DNA of 64,000 nucleotides from Aeromonas jandaei. GTDB taxonomy: Bacteria > Pseudomonadota > Gammaproteobacteria > Enterobacterales > Aeromonadaceae. Where the stretch lies: contig NZ_CP149571.1 of the NCBI RefSeq assembly GCF_037890695.1, forward strand, positions 1,704,001 through 1,768,000, in the 5' to 3' direction. Both the position numbers and the translations under genes were made by a program. Below are positions 24,252 to 34,184 of this stretch, in pieces. The notes beneath the pieces were generated by a model. That model was not told the origin of the DNA, made no database searches, and worked only from the letters and a program-made list of their open reading frames with translations. Each line of letters opens with the position of its first letter. Position 1 is the first letter of the stretch.

Positions 24252-24920
24252 TTACTCCTTGAGGACGAACCCTTCGCCCTGCCGGTCATAGCGATAGATG
24301 GCCTGACCGTAGGAGCGGATCTCGACCCGCTGAATGCGGCGGCTGTCATCCACCAGAATGAAGACGGAGCGGCCCGATTGCAGGCGGGTCAGCGGCCGAT
24401 CCGGCCCCTCGATGGCGATCAGGCGACTGAGCTCGGCGCCCGGCAGCTCGAACTTGCGGAAGATGGAGAAGAGGGTCTCACCGGCCTGCACATCGTGTTG
24501 CAGCCAGGTGCCATTGACCTTCTCTTCGACCGGTTTGGCGGCGGCAGGCGCACTGCCCGTGGTGCCATTGCCCACTGTCATGGCTTGCGCCGGTACCGCC
24601 AGCGGCACTTCCAGCGAACCGGACGGCGGCGCTTTGGGCACGCTCGGGGCGGGTTCCCAGGCCAGCACCAGCAGCCAGAGCGGGATCAGGATCAGCAGAC
24701 CTATGGTGTTCTTGCGCGGCAGCGGGCTGCTCAGCTTGAATTTGCCGGTGCTGGCACTCTGGCTGCGCGGGGCGGGCTGCTGCTCTTTCTTGCCAAATCG
24801 TTGGCGCAAGGACTCTGTTGCTGCATTGATACGATGGAGCAGGGATACTTGTGATTCGTCTTTGCGACGCTGCTGGGCTCGTCTGTTATGGCCACGTGGG
24901 CGACGGTCCGGGGTGGGCAC
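24252..24920 (-). CDS. OapA/YtfB-like cell-division-associated protein
   Basis: The 222-aa protein has a basic cytoplasmic N-terminus (PDRRPRGHNRRAQQRRK), a single membrane span (TIGLLILIPLWLLVLAW, about residues 72-88), a low-complexity Ala/Pro linker and a C-terminal LysM-like OapA domain (WLQHDVQAGETLFSIFRKF, about 138-156, to the end). This layout is that of Haemophilus OapA and E. coli YtfB, which bind peptidoglycan glycans and locate at the division site. The domain would be periplasmic. It is a single gene with its own terminator. Confidence 0.88.
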   Translation of the reverse strand: MPTPDRRPRGHNRRAQQRRKDESQVSLLHRINAATESLRQRFGKKEQQPAPRSQSASTGKFKLSSPLPRKNTIGLLILIPLWLLVLAWEPAPSVPKAPPSGSLEVPLAVPAQAMTVGNGTTGSAPAAAKPVEEKVNGTWLQHDVQAGETLFSIFRKFELPGAELSRLIAIEGPDRPLTRLQSGRSVFILVDDSRRIQRVEIRSYGQAIYRYDRQGEGFVLKE

Positions 24921-25020
24921 GGCATTTACCTCTCACTGCATTGCCTGCCATCAGGCAAATTTCGCCGCCTATGGTAAACGGACTCGCCCCCGAGGGGGAG
25001 AGTCCTGAGGTGGAAAATTA

Positions 25021-27123
25021 TCAGCTGAGACGAAATTGTCCCAATAATTGCTGCAATTTGTCGGCTGCCTGGCGCAGGGCCTGGCTGGCTTTGGCCGTTT
25101 CGGTCGCATCCTGAGCGATGTCGTTGGCCAGTGCGTTGGTTTTTGACAGGTTGCCGGAGACCGTCTCGGAGACCGAGCTCTGCTCTTCGGCGGCTGAGGC
25201 TATCTGGTAGGTCATGTCGTTGATGGTGGAGATGGCCTGATAGATGCTGCCAAGCGCCTCCTCCGCCAGGTCCGCTTCCCCCACTGCCTGATGGGTCAGC
25301 TGCTGGCTCTGGTTGATGGCGTTGACCGCGTTGGTCGAGCTGTGGCGGATCTTCTCGATCAGCTCCTGAGTGTTCTGCACTGCCTGCTGGGTGTTGCCCG
25401 CCAGTTTGCGCACCTCGTCGGCGACTACCGCGAAACCGCGTCCCTGTTCACCGGCCCGCGCTGCCTCGATGGCGGCGTTGAGCGCCAGCAGGTTGGTCTG
25501 ATCGGCAATCCCCTGAATGACGGTGAGGATGCTGGTGATCTGCTCGCTGTCGTGGGCCAGCCCTTCGACCACTTCGGCCCCTTTACCGGCTTCTGCCGCG
25601 ACCTTGTGCATCGACTGGATCACCTGCTGGAAGCGCTCCTTGCCCTGATCGGCGGCGCTTTGCGCCTGTTTGGCCGAGTCGGCGGTGTTGTTGGCGTGGG
25701 TGGCGACCTCCTGACTGACGTAGGACATCTCCTGCACCGCGGTCAGCATCTGTTCCATCTCGGCCTGATGATGCTGCAGGTTGGTGTCGGTCTGGCCGGC
25801 GATGCGGTCGGTATCGCCGGCATGGCGATTCACTTCGCTGGCCGTTTTCAGCACATCCCCGAGCAGCCCCTGCAGCTTGTCGATGAAGCGGTTGATCCCC
25901 TTGGCCAGATCCCCCAGCTCGTCCACCGAGCGGGTGTTGAGGCGCTTGGTGAGATCCCCCTCGCCATCGGCAATATCATCTACCAGGCTGACCATCTGGC
26001 GGATGGGGCCTGTGATGCTGCGGGCGATCATCAGCATGGTGACCAGCGCCAGCACCAGCACGATAAAGGCGCCGACCAGCTGTTGGGTCACGGCGGTGCG
26101 GTTCATCTCGCCCAGCTGGTTCTCCAGCTGATCGGCCCCCGCCAGCACCACCTGATAGGGCAGGGTGACGATGATGGCCCAGTTGCGGCTCATGCCCGGC
26201 ACCATGATGGGGACCGAGATGCGAAACGAGTTGTTCAGCTCCTGACGCTGCAGTTCCGGCTTCAGATACTGCTGCCACTGGCTGCCCAGTACCTTCTCGG
26301 CGCTGCTGCCAAGCAGGCTGGCATCGCCGCTGGTGCCGGTGATGACGCCGGCGGCGCTGACGATCAGGGTTTCCCCCTTGCCGTCATAGATGTTGCTGTT
26401 GAGGGACTGGGCCTGACGGCTGATGGAGTCCACCGCCAGATCGAGCGCGGCGATCCCCCTGAACTGGCCATCCACCATGATGGGAGTGGTGATGGTGCTC
26501 ACCAGCACCTGCTGGCCGTTGATATCCACCTTGAAGGGATCGATGAGGCAGGAGCGCCCCTCCCGCTTCGGGCAGGCGTAGTAGTCGTTGGCCGGGTTGC
26601 CGAAGCTGTCGGTCTCGCTCTTCTCGATGGAGAGCAGCAGGTCGGTGCCGACCTTGTCCTTGTCGCGATAGAAGTAGGGGACAAAACGCCCCTTGCTGTC
26701 ACTGCCGAGCGCGGTCTGGCCGGCAAAGCTGGCATCCTGACTGTCGAAGCCGTTGGGCTCGAAGCCGGCGAAGGCGCCGTAGAGCTGGGGCTCAAGGGCG
26801 AGCTGGGCCTTGAGCAGGTCGGTGGCCTGCTGACGATCGAGCGGCAGCTTGCCCTGCTGTTGCTGGGCGAAGACGCTGGCCATCTGCTGGGTGTAGGAGA
26901 GCCCCTTTTGCAACAGCTGGGTGATGGTGGCGGCTTCGGCGCGGGCGTTGGCGCTGACCTTCTGCCATGCCTCCTGCTGCAAGGCGGCGCGGCTGGAGCT
27001 GATAGTCAGCTTCTGGGTCTGTTGACCGGAGTACTGGTTGAGCAGGATCAGGATGACCAGGGCTGTCGTCATGGCGATCCCGGCCATGACCAGTATTCGG
27101 GTCTGGATTGAACGGAACTGCAT
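25021..27123 (-). CDS. Methyl-accepting chemotaxis protein with dCache sensor
   Basis: The 700-aa receptor has a first membrane span at residues 9-28, a large periplasmic domain with Cache features ([16 protein letters not shown], then [17 protein letters not shown]), a second span near 349-368, a HAMP domain (about 369-422) and the signalling hairpin with the [17 protein letters not shown] tip motif. It senses small molecules, typically amino or carboxylic acids, and controls CheA. The start is ATG 27123 (MQFRSIQTR) behind AAGGAAGAG; the open frame to 27249 has no such site. The ligand cannot be predicted. Confidence 0.95.
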   Translation of the reverse strand: MQFRSIQTRILVMAGIAMTTALVILILLNQYSGQQTQKLTISSSRAALQQEAWQKVSANARAEAATITQLLQKGLSYTQQMASVFAQQQQGKLPLDRQQATDLLKAQLALEPQLYGAFAGFEPNGFDSQDASFAGQTALGSDSKGRFVPYFYRDKDKVGTDLLLSIEKSETDSFGNPANDYYACPKREGRSCLIDPFKVDINGQQVLVSTITTPIMVDGQFRGIAALDLAVDSISRQAQSLNSNIYDGKGETLIVSAAGVITGTSGDASLLGSSAEKVLGSQWQQYLKPELQRQELNNSFRISVPIMVPGMSRNWAIIVTLPYQVVLAGADQLENQLGEMNRTAVTQQLVGAFIVLVLALVTMLMIARSITGPIRQMVSLVDDIADGEGDLTKRLNTRSVDELGDLAKGINRFIDKLQGLLGDVLKTASEVNRHAGDTDRIAGQTDTNLQHHQAEMEQMLTAVQEMSYVSQEVATHANNTADSAKQAQSAADQGKERFQQVIQSMHKVAAEAGKGAEVVEGLAHDSEQITSILTVIQGIADQTNLLALNAAIEAARAGEQGRGFAVVADEVRKLAGNTQQAVQNTQELIEKIRHSSTNAVNAINQSQQLTHQAVGEADLAEEALGSIYQAISTINDMTYQIASAAEEQSSVSETVSGNLSKTNALANDIAQDATETAKASQALRQAADKLQQLLGQFRLS

Positions 27124-27398
27124 CGTCTCTTCCTTGTTCTTGTTGCGTGGGGCGTTGAGAGTTGTCTGGATATCGGCAGGAGGAGGCAGCTCTCCAGCGC
27201 TATGCATAGCAAATCGGAAATGGGGATTTTGTTCTGCGATCCCCTTCAAAGATCAGGGGGGCAGGGGGGCGTTGCGCAAATTAAACCTGCTACTTTGCCC
27301 TTTGCGGCTTCATGGTTTTCCCATCCGTGATTGTCGGTGCTAAAATGCGACGGTTTTTTTAACGAATTGGCCCAAGGCCCTCTACACAAGGCTTAAAG

Positions 27399-28814
27399 AT
27401 GAAAGTCAAAACCCGTTTTGCTCCCAGCCCGACCGGCTTTTTGCATGTCGGCGGTGCCCGTACCGCACTCTATTCCTGGTTGTTTGCAAAGAACCAGGGC
27501 GGTGAGTTTGTGCTGCGTATCGAGGATACCGATCTGGAACGTTCCACTCAGGAGGCCATCGACGCCATCATTGAGGGCATGGAATGGCTGGAGCTGAACT
27601 GGGATGAGGGCCCCTACTACCAGACCAAGCGCTTCGATCGCTACAACGCGCTGATCGACGAGATGCTGGCTGACGGCCGCGCCTACAAGTGCTACTGCTC
27701 CAAAGAGCGTCTGGAAGCGCTGCGTGAAGGCCAGATGGCCAACGGCGAGAAGCCCCGTTATGACGGCAAGTGCCGCGACCACGCCCACGATCACCCGGCC
27801 GATGCGCCGCACGTGATCCGCTTCCGCAACCCGACCGAAGGTTCCGTGGTGTTCGATGACCACGTCCGTGGCCGCATCGAGTTCGCCAACACCGAGCTGG
27901 ACGATCTGATCATCCGCCGTACCGATGGCGCGCCGACCTACAACTTCTGTGTTGTAGTCGATGACTGGGATATGGAGATCACCCACGTGGTGCGTGGCGA
28001 AGACCACATCAACAACACCCCGCGCCAGATCAACATCTACAAGGCGCTGAACGCGCCGGTACCGGAATTTGCCCACGTCTCCATGATCCTGGGTGACGAT
28101 GGTGCCAAGCTCTCCAAGCGTCACGGTGCAGTCTCCGTGATGCAGTACCGCGACGACGGCTACCTGCCGGAAGCGCTGCTGAACTATCTGGTGCGTCTGG
28201 GCTGGTCCCACGGCGATCAGGAGATCTTCAGCCTGGAAGAGATGATCAAGCTGTTCAGCCTGGATGCCATCTCCAAGTCTGCCTCAGCGTTTAACACCGA
28301 CAAGCTGCTGTGGCTGAACAACCACTACATGCGCAGCCTGGATCCGACTTATGTTGCCAAGCATCTGGCATGGCACATGGAAAACCAGAAGATCGACACC
28401 AGCAATGGCCCGGCGCTGGCCGACGTGGTCACCCTGCTGGCCGAGCGCTGCAACACCCTGGTCGAGATGGCTGCCCAGAGCCGCTACCTGTTCGAAGATT
28501 TTGAGGCGATCGACGAAGCCGCTGCCAAGAAGCATCTGCGCGGTGTAGCTGCCGAGCCGCTGGCTCTGGCCAAAACCAAGCTGGCTGCACTGGATAGCTG
28601 GACTACCGAAGCGCTGCACGAGCTGATTGAAGCGACCGCCGCCGAGCTGGGTCAGGGCATGGGCAAGGTTGGTATGCCGCTGCGTGTGGCCGTCACCGGT
28701 CTGGGTCAATCCCCGGCCATCGACGCCGTGATGGCGCTGGTGGGCAAAGAGCGCGTACTGGCCCGTATCGACCGCGCGCTGGCTTACATCGAAGCCCGCA
28801 TGGCTGCCGAGTAA
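27399..28814 (+). CDS. gltX: Glutamyl-tRNA synthetase
   Basis: Charges tRNA-Glu. The 471-aa length is that of E. coli GltX. Class I motifs are present: [17 protein letters not shown] (HIGH equivalent, residues 8-24) and KLSKRHGA (KMSKS equivalent, about 237). The CYCSKERL segment belongs to the zinc-binding region. It starts at ATG 27399 and ends in a strong terminator. Upstream, an extended -10-like TGCTAAAAT lies at 27338-27346, but the -35 is poor. Single-gene unit. Confidence 0.97.
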   Translation: MKVKTRFAPSPTGFLHVGGARTALYSWLFAKNQGGEFVLRIEDTDLERSTQEAIDAIIEGMEWLELNWDEGPYYQTKRFDRYNALIDEMLADGRAYKCYCSKERLEALREGQMANGEKPRYDGKCRDHAHDHPADAPHVIRFRNPTEGSVVFDDHVRGRIEFANTELDDLIIRRTDGAPTYNFCVVVDDWDMEITHVVRGEDHINNTPRQINIYKALNAPVPEFAHVSMILGDDGAKLSKRHGAVSVMQYRDDGYLPEALLNYLVRLGWSHGDQEIFSLEEMIKLFSLDAISKSASAFNTDKLLWLNNHYMRSLDPTYVAKHLAWHMENQKIDTSNGPALADVVTLLAERCNTLVEMAAQSRYLFEDFEAIDEAAAKKHLRGVAAEPLALAKTKLAALDSWTTEALHELIEATAAELGQGMGKVGMPLRVAVTGLGQSPAIDAVMALVGKERVLARIDRALAYIEARMAAE

Positions 28815-28871
28815 CTGCTGCCGATGTGGCAGGCGAGGGGATAACCCTGCTCTGCCACATGCTGAATAGAA

Positions 28872-28903
28872 AAAATCCGAAACCACCGGTTTCGGATTTT
28901 TTT
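28872..28903 (+). terminator. Terminator after gltX
   Basis: AAAATCCGAAACC-ACC-GGTTTCGGATTTT, a 13-bp perfect stem with a following T-run. Confidence 0.92.
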
Positions 28904-28940
28904 ATGGCCATCGCACAGGCCGATAGCAAATCGGGGATAA

Positions 28941-28970
28941 AAAAATGCCAGTCAGCTGACTGGCATTTTT
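28941..28970 (-). terminator. Terminator after the adenine permease gene
   Basis: A perfect 30-bp palindrome (AAAAATGCCAGTCAG and its complement) lies 18 bp past the permease stop. Confidence 0.88.
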
Positions 28971-28987
28971 GTGGGCAGAAGCCTGAC

Positions 28988-30331
28988 TTAGTGGCCGTCT
29001 ACCCAGAAGAACTTGAGGACGAACAGCAGGGCTACTACCAGTACGCAGGGGTTGATTTCTCGCCAGCGACCGGTGCCCGCCTTCATCACGCAGTAGGAGA
29101 TGAAGCCCACGGCGATCCCCTCGGTGATGGAGAAGCTGAACGGCATCATCACCGCAGTCATGAAGGCCGGTACCGCTTCGGTCAGATCTTCCCACTTCAC
29201 TCGGGTCAGCTCGGAGCACATCAGCACGCCCACATAGATGAGAGCGCCAGCGGCGGCATAGGCCGGCACCATGGCGGCGACCGGAGAGAAGAAGATTGCC
29301 AGCAGGAACAGGATGCCGACCACGATGGCGGTCAGACCGGTACGGCCGCCGACGGCAACGCCGGAGCTGCTCTCGATAAAGGCGGTGACCGAGGAGGTGC
29401 CCATAAAGGCGCCGCCGACCGAGCTCACGCTATCGACCAGCAGTGCCTGCTTCATGCGCGGGAAGTGCCCCTTGTCATCAGCCAGCTTGGCGCGGTTGGT
29501 GACGCCGATCAGGGTGCCGGAGGAGTCGAACAGGTTGACCAGCATAAAGGAGAAGATGATCCCGGCGAGGCTGATATCGAGCGAGCCCATCAGATCCAGC
29601 TGGCCGAACACCGGCTCGATGCTGGGGGGCATGGAGACAAAACCCTTGAAGGTGACATCGCCAAACAGCCAGCCCAGCGCCGTGGTGACCACGATGGCGA
29701 TCAGCACGGCGGAATGAACGCCGCGGGCGGAGAAGATGCAGATCAGGAAGAAACCGAGCAGACCCAGCAGGCAGGGCAGGGAGGTGAGGTTGCCCACGGT
29801 CACCATAGTCGCGGGGCTGGCCACGACGATCCCGGCATTGTGCAGACCGAGCAGGGCGATCAGCAGACCGATACCGGCGGTGATACCGACCCGCAGGGTG
29901 AGCGGAATGTTGCCGATCAGCCAGTAGCGCACCCGCAGCAGGGTGAGGATCAACAGACCCATGGCGCCCCAGAAGATGGTGCCCATACCCACTTGCCAGG
30001 AGTAGCCCATACCGGCCACGACCACGAAGGCGAAGAAGGCGTTAAGGCCCATGGCGGGAGCCAGCGCGATGGGCAGGTTGGCCAAGAGGCCCATCAGGAT
30101 GCTGCCGATACCGGCGATGAGACAGGTGGTGACAAAGACGGCTTGGGTGTCCATGCCTGCCGCAGAGAGGATCTGCGGGTTGACGAACACGATATAGACC
30201 ATGGTCAGGAAGGTGGTGATGCCGGCAATCAGTTCGGTGCGGGCGTTGGTGCCATGGCCCTTCAGGGCAAACAGACGCTCAAGCAATCCTTGCCCGGCAG
30301 CCTGTGTGGGGGCCTGTTGTGGTTGATTCAT
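28988..30331 (-). CDS. Adenine permease, NCS2 family (AdeP/AdeQ-like)
   Basis: A roughly 447-aa inner-membrane transporter of the nucleobase-cation symporter-2 family. It is close to E. coli AdeP/AdeQ over its length, sharing RTELIAGITTFLTMVYIVFV, ALAPAMGLNAFFAFVVV, FDSSGTLIGVT and ESSSGVAVGGRTGL. The closeness is greater than to GhxP/GhxQ, so adenine uptake by proton symport is the best guess. Start ATG 30331 (MNQPQQ) is favoured over TTG 30343. A PurR-like box lies about 190 bp upstream, so purine repression is likely. Confidence 0.92.
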   Translation of the reverse strand: MNQPQQAPTQAAGQGLLERLFALKGHGTNARTELIAGITTFLTMVYIVFVNPQILSAAGMDTQAVFVTTCLIAGIGSILMGLLANLPIALAPAMGLNAFFAFVVVAGMGYSWQVGMGTIFWGAMGLLILTLLRVRYWLIGNIPLTLRVGITAGIGLLIALLGLHNAGIVVASPATMVTVGNLTSLPCLLGLLGFFLICIFSARGVHSAVLIAIVVTTALGWLFGDVTFKGFVSMPPSIEPVFGQLDLMGSLDISLAGIIFSFMLVNLFDSSGTLIGVTNRAKLADDKGHFPRMKQALLVDSVSSVGGAFMGTSSVTAFIESSSGVAVGGRTGLTAIVVGILFLLAIFFSPVAAMVPAYAAAGALIYVGVLMCSELTRVKWEDLTEAVPAFMTAVMMPFSFSITEGIAVGFISYCVMKAGTGRWREINPCVLVVALLFVLKFFWVDGH

Positions 30332-30523
30332 GTTGGATTCCAATAGGTGACGTGAAATAAGCAGCAGGCGAGCGGGCTCCCATCCGTGCGGGAGTGATGG
30401 CCCTGTTTCTGGTGGAGAAGTAACCAGACTCGTCCTGATACCGTGACAGCGCGCACATTTTTACACAGGCGACGCCGTTTACAAACCCCGGATCTGCGAA
30501 GCGGATCAATGAATGGAGTAAAA

Positions 30524-30539
30524 GATCAAACGTTTGCTT
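30524..30539 (-). promoter_or_regulatory. PurR-like operator upstream of the adenine permease
   Basis: GATCAAACGTTTGCTT matches the E. coli PurR consensus ACGCAAACGTTTGCGT at 12 of 16 positions, including the full AAACGTTTGC core. The E. coli adenine permease genes are known PurR targets, which fits. Confidence 0.7.
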
Positions 30540-30550
30540 TTTCGCCAACA

Positions 30551-30577
30551 AAAAAGGTTCTCGTCGGAGAACCTTTT
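30551..30577. terminator. Terminator past the 105-aa gene
   Basis: AAAAAGGTTCTC-GTC-GGAGAACCTTTTT; 12-bp stem with an A/T tail on both strands, 21 bp past the minus-strand stop at 30598. Confidence 0.85.
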
Positions 30578-30597
30578 TGGCGCAGAGAGGGCAGAGA

Positions 30598-30915
30598 TCA
30601 GAGAGTTTTGAAGTAGCGCTCCACCAGCTGGGCCAGCACCGAATCGAGCTGATCCTGTACTTCCCCCAGCTCGCGGCCGAAGCGGCGCAGAAAGAGGCTG
30701 GCCTGCTCCTCGCTCAGCTTGAGATCGTTGAGAAAGAACTCCTGCTCCGGCAGCTTCTTGTCGTAACGGGGGATCAGCACCCAGCTCACCAGCTCCGGCT
30801 CGACCGCTTCGAAGATCCTGGCGGCGGCAACGCAGAAGGTTTCGATGTGTTCCTTGCCATCCGGCCCGAGACAGCCGGGTTCAACCCGGATCTGGATGGT
30901 CAGTTTTTTGGTCAT
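30598..30915 (-). CDS. Conserved hypothetical protein (105 aa)
   Basis: Start is taken at ATG 30915 (MTKKLTIQIRVEPGC); a longer frame to 31113 runs into the ettA terminator and is rejected. The first 55 residues look like a small beta-alpha fold (IQIRVEPGCLG, then HIETFCVAAARIFEAVEPEL), the rest is helical (LKLSEEQASLFLRRFGRELG, QDQLDSVLAQLVERYF). Cysteines are few. It is predicted soluble. It lies downstream of ettA, separated by a terminator, and ends in its own terminator. No function is recognised. Confidence 0.75.
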   Translation of the reverse strand: MTKKLTIQIRVEPGCLGPDGKEHIETFCVAAARIFEAVEPELVSWVLIPRYDKKLPEQEFFLNDLKLSEEQASLFLRRFGRELGEVQDQLDSVLAQLVERYFKTL

Positions 30916-30971
30916 TTCAGTACATCCATGCAATGTTATCCGTCTTGGATTGTAAGCCAAAAGGCAACAGA

Positions 30972-30992
30972 AAGGGGAGCCGGGCTCCCCTT
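30972..30992 (-). terminator. Terminator after ettA
   Basis: AAGGGGAGCC-G-GGCTCCCCTT, a 10-bp stem; T content downstream on the minus strand is modest. It lies 49 bp past the ettA stop. Confidence 0.75.
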
Positions 30993-31040
30993 GTGACGCT
31001 GGTCGCAGCTGCGATGGTACGGCTTGCGCCGACCGACCGC

Positions 31041-32708
31041 TTACTTGGCGATACGCTTGTACTTGGCGCGGTGCGGCTGGATGGCCTCGGCGCCGTAGGT
31101 CTTCTTTTTCCACTCTTCGTATTCGGTAAAGTTACCCTCGAAGAACTCGATCTTGCCCTCATCCTGATAGTCGAGGATGTGAGTGGCGATACGGTCGAGG
31201 AACCAGCGGTCGTGGGAGATGACCATGGCACAACCCGGGAACTCCAGCAGGGCGTTCTCGAGGGCGCGCAGGGTTTCGATGTCCAGATCGTTGGTCGGTT
31301 CATCCAGCAGCAGCACGTTGCCGCCGGTCTGCAGCAGCTTGGCCAGGTGCAGACGACCGCGCTCACCACCAGAGAGCTCGCCAACCCGCTTCTGCTGGTC
31401 GGAACCCTTGAAGTTGAAGCGGCCGATATAGGCGCGGCTCGGGAACTCGTAGTTGCCGATGCGCAGGATATCCTGACCGTCAGCGACTTCCTCGAATACC
31501 GTCTTCTTGTCATCCATGCTGTCGCGGAACTGATCGACAGAAGCCAGCACCACGGTGTCACCCAGAGTGATGGCGCCGGAATCCGGCTGCTCCTGACCCG
31601 ACATCATGCGGAACAGGGTCGACTTACCGGCACCGTTCGGGCCGATGATGCCGACGATGGCACCCTTCGGAATGGCAAACGACAGATCGTCGATCAACAC
31701 CCGATCACCATAGGATTTGCGCAGGTTGGCCACTTCCACCACCTTGTCGCCGAGGCGCGGTCCGGGCGGAATGAACAGCTCGTTGGTCTCGTTGCGCTTC
31801 TGGTAGTCGTTGGTGTTGAGCTCTTCGAAGCGAGCCATACGGGCCTTGGACTTGGCCTGACGCCCTTTCGGGTTTTGACGAACCCACTCCAGCTCTTTCT
31901 CGATGGACTTGCGACGGGCCGCTTCGGAACTTGCTTCCTGCGCCAGACGGGCATCCTTCTGCTCCAGCCAGGAGGAGTAGTTGCCTTCCCACGGGATACC
32001 TTCACCGCGGTCCAGCTCCAGGATCCAGCCCGCTACGTTGTCGAGGAAGTAACGGTCGTGGGTGATGGCTACGACAGTGCCTTCGTAGTCGTGCAGGAAG
32101 CGCTCGAGCCAGGCCACGGATTCCGCATCCAGGTGGTTGGTCGGTTCGTCCAGCAGCAGCATGTCCGGCTTTTCCAGCAGCAGACGGCACAGTGCCACAC
32201 GGCGGCGCTCACCACCGGAGAGGTGCTTGATCTTGGCATCCCAGGCCGGCAGGCGCAGGGCATCGGCCGCACGCTCCAGCTGGTTTTCCATGTTGTGGCC
32301 ACCCTGAGCCTGGATGATGGCTTCCAGCTCGCCCTGTTCGCGGGCCAGCTTGTCAAAGTCGGCATCCGGGTCGGCGTAGGCCGCATAGACCTCGTCCAGA
32401 CGGGCCATGGCGCGCTTCACTTCGCCAACGGCCTCTTCGACCGCTTCGCGTACGGTCTGCTCCGGATCCAGCTTCGGCTCCTGCGGCAGGTAGCCAATCT
32501 TGATGCCGGGCTGCGGACGGGCTTCCCCTTCGATCTCGGTGTCGATGCCTGCCATGATGCGCAGCAGGGTCGATTTACCGGCGCCGTTCAGACCCAGTAC
32601 GCCGATCTTGGCGCCCGGGAAGAAGCTCAAGGAGATGTTCTTGAGAATATGACGCTTGGGCGGCACTACCTTGCCGACCCGGTTCATGGTGTAAATAAAT
32701 TGAGCCAT
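31041..32708 (-). CDS. ettA: Energy-dependent translational throttle protein EttA (ABC-F)
   Basis: A soluble twin-ATPase of 555 aa with no membrane spans. It binds the ribosomal E site and holds early elongation when ATP/ADP is low. Both cassettes are complete: Walker A GLNGAGKST (about residue 39) and GPNGAGKST (about 331), signatures LSGGERRRVALCRLL and LSGGERGRLHLAKLL, and Walker B with LLLDEPTNHLDAESV. The arm segment between N-terminal motifs (PKRHILKNISLSFFPG start) and the C-terminal EEWKKKTYGAEA match EttA. Single gene with GGAAGAG before the ATG. Confidence 0.96.
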   Translation of the reverse strand: MAQFIYTMNRVGKVVPPKRHILKNISLSFFPGAKIGVLGLNGAGKSTLLRIMAGIDTEIEGEARPQPGIKIGYLPQEPKLDPEQTVREAVEEAVGEVKRAMARLDEVYAAYADPDADFDKLAREQGELEAIIQAQGGHNMENQLERAADALRLPAWDAKIKHLSGGERRRVALCRLLLEKPDMLLLDEPTNHLDAESVAWLERFLHDYEGTVVAITHDRYFLDNVAGWILELDRGEGIPWEGNYSSWLEQKDARLAQEASSEAARRKSIEKELEWVRQNPKGRQAKSKARMARFEELNTNDYQKRNETNELFIPPGPRLGDKVVEVANLRKSYGDRVLIDDLSFAIPKGAIVGIIGPNGAGKSTLFRMMSGQEQPDSGAITLGDTVVLASVDQFRDSMDDKKTVFEEVADGQDILRIGNYEFPSRAYIGRFNFKGSDQQKRVGELSGGERGRLHLAKLLQTGGNVLLLDEPTNDLDIETLRALENALLEFPGCAMVISHDRWFLDRIATHILDYQDEGKIEFFEGNFTEYEEWKKKTYGAEAIQPHRAKYKRIAK

Positions 32709-32951
32709 TGGCTAATTCTCTTCCTTTTCAGCAGGTTAATGTCTTGGCATTAACAGACTGATGTCGTGGTGGGGCCAGGTCGACACGCCGTCAACCGGGT
32801 TCCAAAAAACCCGTCGATTGTAAACCAACGGACGAGGGGGGGCAAAGGTGGCACCCGGCTGTGTCCCCCCTTTGCCAACAGGGTCACGCCTTGCTGCATC
32901 AGTCGTGCAATTTGGGCATGATGTGGGCTGCCGTTTTGTCCCGGAGCCCTC
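32709..32951. other. Divergent intergenic region, ettA / Crp-Fnr gene
   Basis: A 243-bp gap with promoters for both sides expected. It contains a long imperfect hairpin between GAGGGGGGGCAAAGG (32834) and CCCCCCTTTGCC (32867). No clear operator is seen. Confidence 0.5.
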
Positions 32952-33527
32952 ATGAACCCATCTCCTCAAGCCCCCCTGCTTGCCACCTTTTTGTGTGCCA
33001 TGGGATTGGACGCCGCCCTGAGCGAAGCCCTCTGTCAGCGTTTGCCACGGCAGACGCTGCGCGCCGGTCAGGTGCTGTTGGCGCAAGGGGCCGAACAGGA
33101 GGCTGCCTTCTATATCGAAACGGGCATCGCCCGTGCCTGCCATTACACCCGGGACGGGCAGGAGCGCTGCAAGGAGTTCTACTTCGAGGGGGAGCTCTGC
33201 CTGCTTTACGACAGCTGGCTCACCGGGTCGCCCGCCCGCTATCAGCTGGAGGCGCTGACGGAACTGCAGGTGGTGCGGGTGCCAATCGCCCTGCTGGATG
33301 AGCCCATCTGGCAGCCGGTCTGCATGGCCCTGCTGCGCCAGCAGCTCGGTTACAAGGAGCGCAAGGAGGCGTTTTTGCTGCTCCACTCCCCCGAAGAGCG
33401 CTATCGGGAGCTCTGCCACACCTTCCCCCACTGGCCTGCACGACTGACCCAAGTGCAGCTCGCCAACTACATCGGCATCAGCCCGGTCACCCTGTCGCGG
33501 ATCCGCAGGCGCATTAACACGGGTTAA
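32952..33527 (+). CDS. Crp/Fnr family transcription regulator
   Basis: The 191-aa protein has a cyclic-nucleotide-binding-like domain (LRAGQVLLAQGAEQEAAFYI, ERCKEFYFEGELC) and a C-terminal winged helix with LTQVQLANYIGISPVTLSRI as recognition helix. It lacks the Fnr N-terminal cysteine cluster and the clear cAMP-contact residues of CRP, so its effector is unknown; it may act without one. It is followed by a YgjV-like membrane protein on the same strand (57-bp gap), a possible target. Confidence 0.88.
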   Translation: MNPSPQAPLLATFLCAMGLDAALSEALCQRLPRQTLRAGQVLLAQGAEQEAAFYIETGIARACHYTRDGQERCKEFYFEGELCLLYDSWLTGSPARYQLEALTELQVVRVPIALLDEPIWQPVCMALLRQQLGYKERKEAFLLLHSPEERYRELCHTFPHWPARLTQVQLANYIGISPVTLSRIRRRINTG

Positions 33528-33584
33528 TGCCGCTCTCCGGCCATCCCCTCATGCTGCGCCATCCAAATGACAGACGAGGGGTGG

Positions 33585-34094
33585 ATGATGTCGCTGTTTC
33601 TGTGGTCGCAACTGGTGGTGAGCCTGGCCTTGTTGCTCGATCTGTTGTCGTTTCAGTTGCGGGATCGCCGCAGGATCCTGGCCTGCTTGGCACTCTCCTG
33701 CGCCCTCAATGCCGGTCACTTTGCCTTGCTCGGGCAGTGGTCGGCCGCCTGCCTGTTGCTGCTGGCCAGCATGCGCTTTCTGGTGAGTATCTGGCTGGTT
33801 CGCCGCATCTTGATGTGGTTTTTCATGGGGTTGGCCTGTGCGGCTGCGCTGGCGACCTATCAGGGCGTACTCTCATTGGTCGGGCTACTGGCGAGCCTGC
33901 TGCAAACCCGGGCCGCGTTTTGCCCGGATGATCGCCAACTGCGGCGCTGGATGCTGCTCGGCACCCTCTGCTGGCTGGTCAACAACCTGCTGGTGGGCTC
34001 TCCGGTCGCCGCGCTGATGGAGGGACTGTTTCTGGTTAGCAATCTGGTGGGCTACTACCGCCACTATGGGCGCAGGGCATGTCCGGAGAGTTGA
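33585..34094 (+). CDS. YgjV-like inner-membrane protein
   Basis: About 169 aa with five or six hydrophobic spans and short loops. The pattern (an early QLVVSLALLLDLLSFQLRDR, a SALNAGHFALLG-like segment, and LCWLVNNLLVGSPVAALMEG followed by LVSNLVGYYRHY) fits the Imp-YgjV family of unknown function. The start at 33585 (ATGATG) follows GAGGGG; an upstream ATG at 33567 has no site. It follows a Crp/Fnr-type gene and may be controlled by it. Confidence 0.8.
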   Translation: MMSLFLWSQLVVSLALLLDLLSFQLRDRRRILACLALSCALNAGHFALLGQWSAACLLLLASMRFLVSIWLVRRILMWFFMGLACAAALATYQGVLSLVGLLASLLQTRAAFCPDDRQLRRWMLLGTLCWLVNNLLVGSPVAALMEGLFLVSNLVGYYRHYGRRACPES

Positions 34095-34148
34095 TATCGG
34101 CGGAGGAAGAGAGCGTGGGGCACGTCCCGTCTGATAGAGATTACAAAG

Positions 34149-34179
34149 CAGAGAGGCCACCATAGTGGCGGCCTCTCTG
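34149..34179 (-). terminator. Hairpin after the nucleosidase-like gene
   Basis: CAGAGAGGCC/GGCCTCTCTG, 10-bp stem with an 11-base loop; minus-strand T-run is weak (GCTTTG). Confidence 0.6.
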
Positions 34180-34184
34180 GCTCA

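Noticed and set aside
25291..27111. 606-aa plus-strand frame over the chemoreceptor
   Set aside because: Shadow of the minus-strand chemotaxis gene, rich in repetitive Gly/Leu/Asp, no domain.
28826..30346. 506-aa plus-strand frame over the adenine permease
   Set aside because: Shadow with low-complexity His/Gly/Asp sequence; the permease on the other strand is certain.
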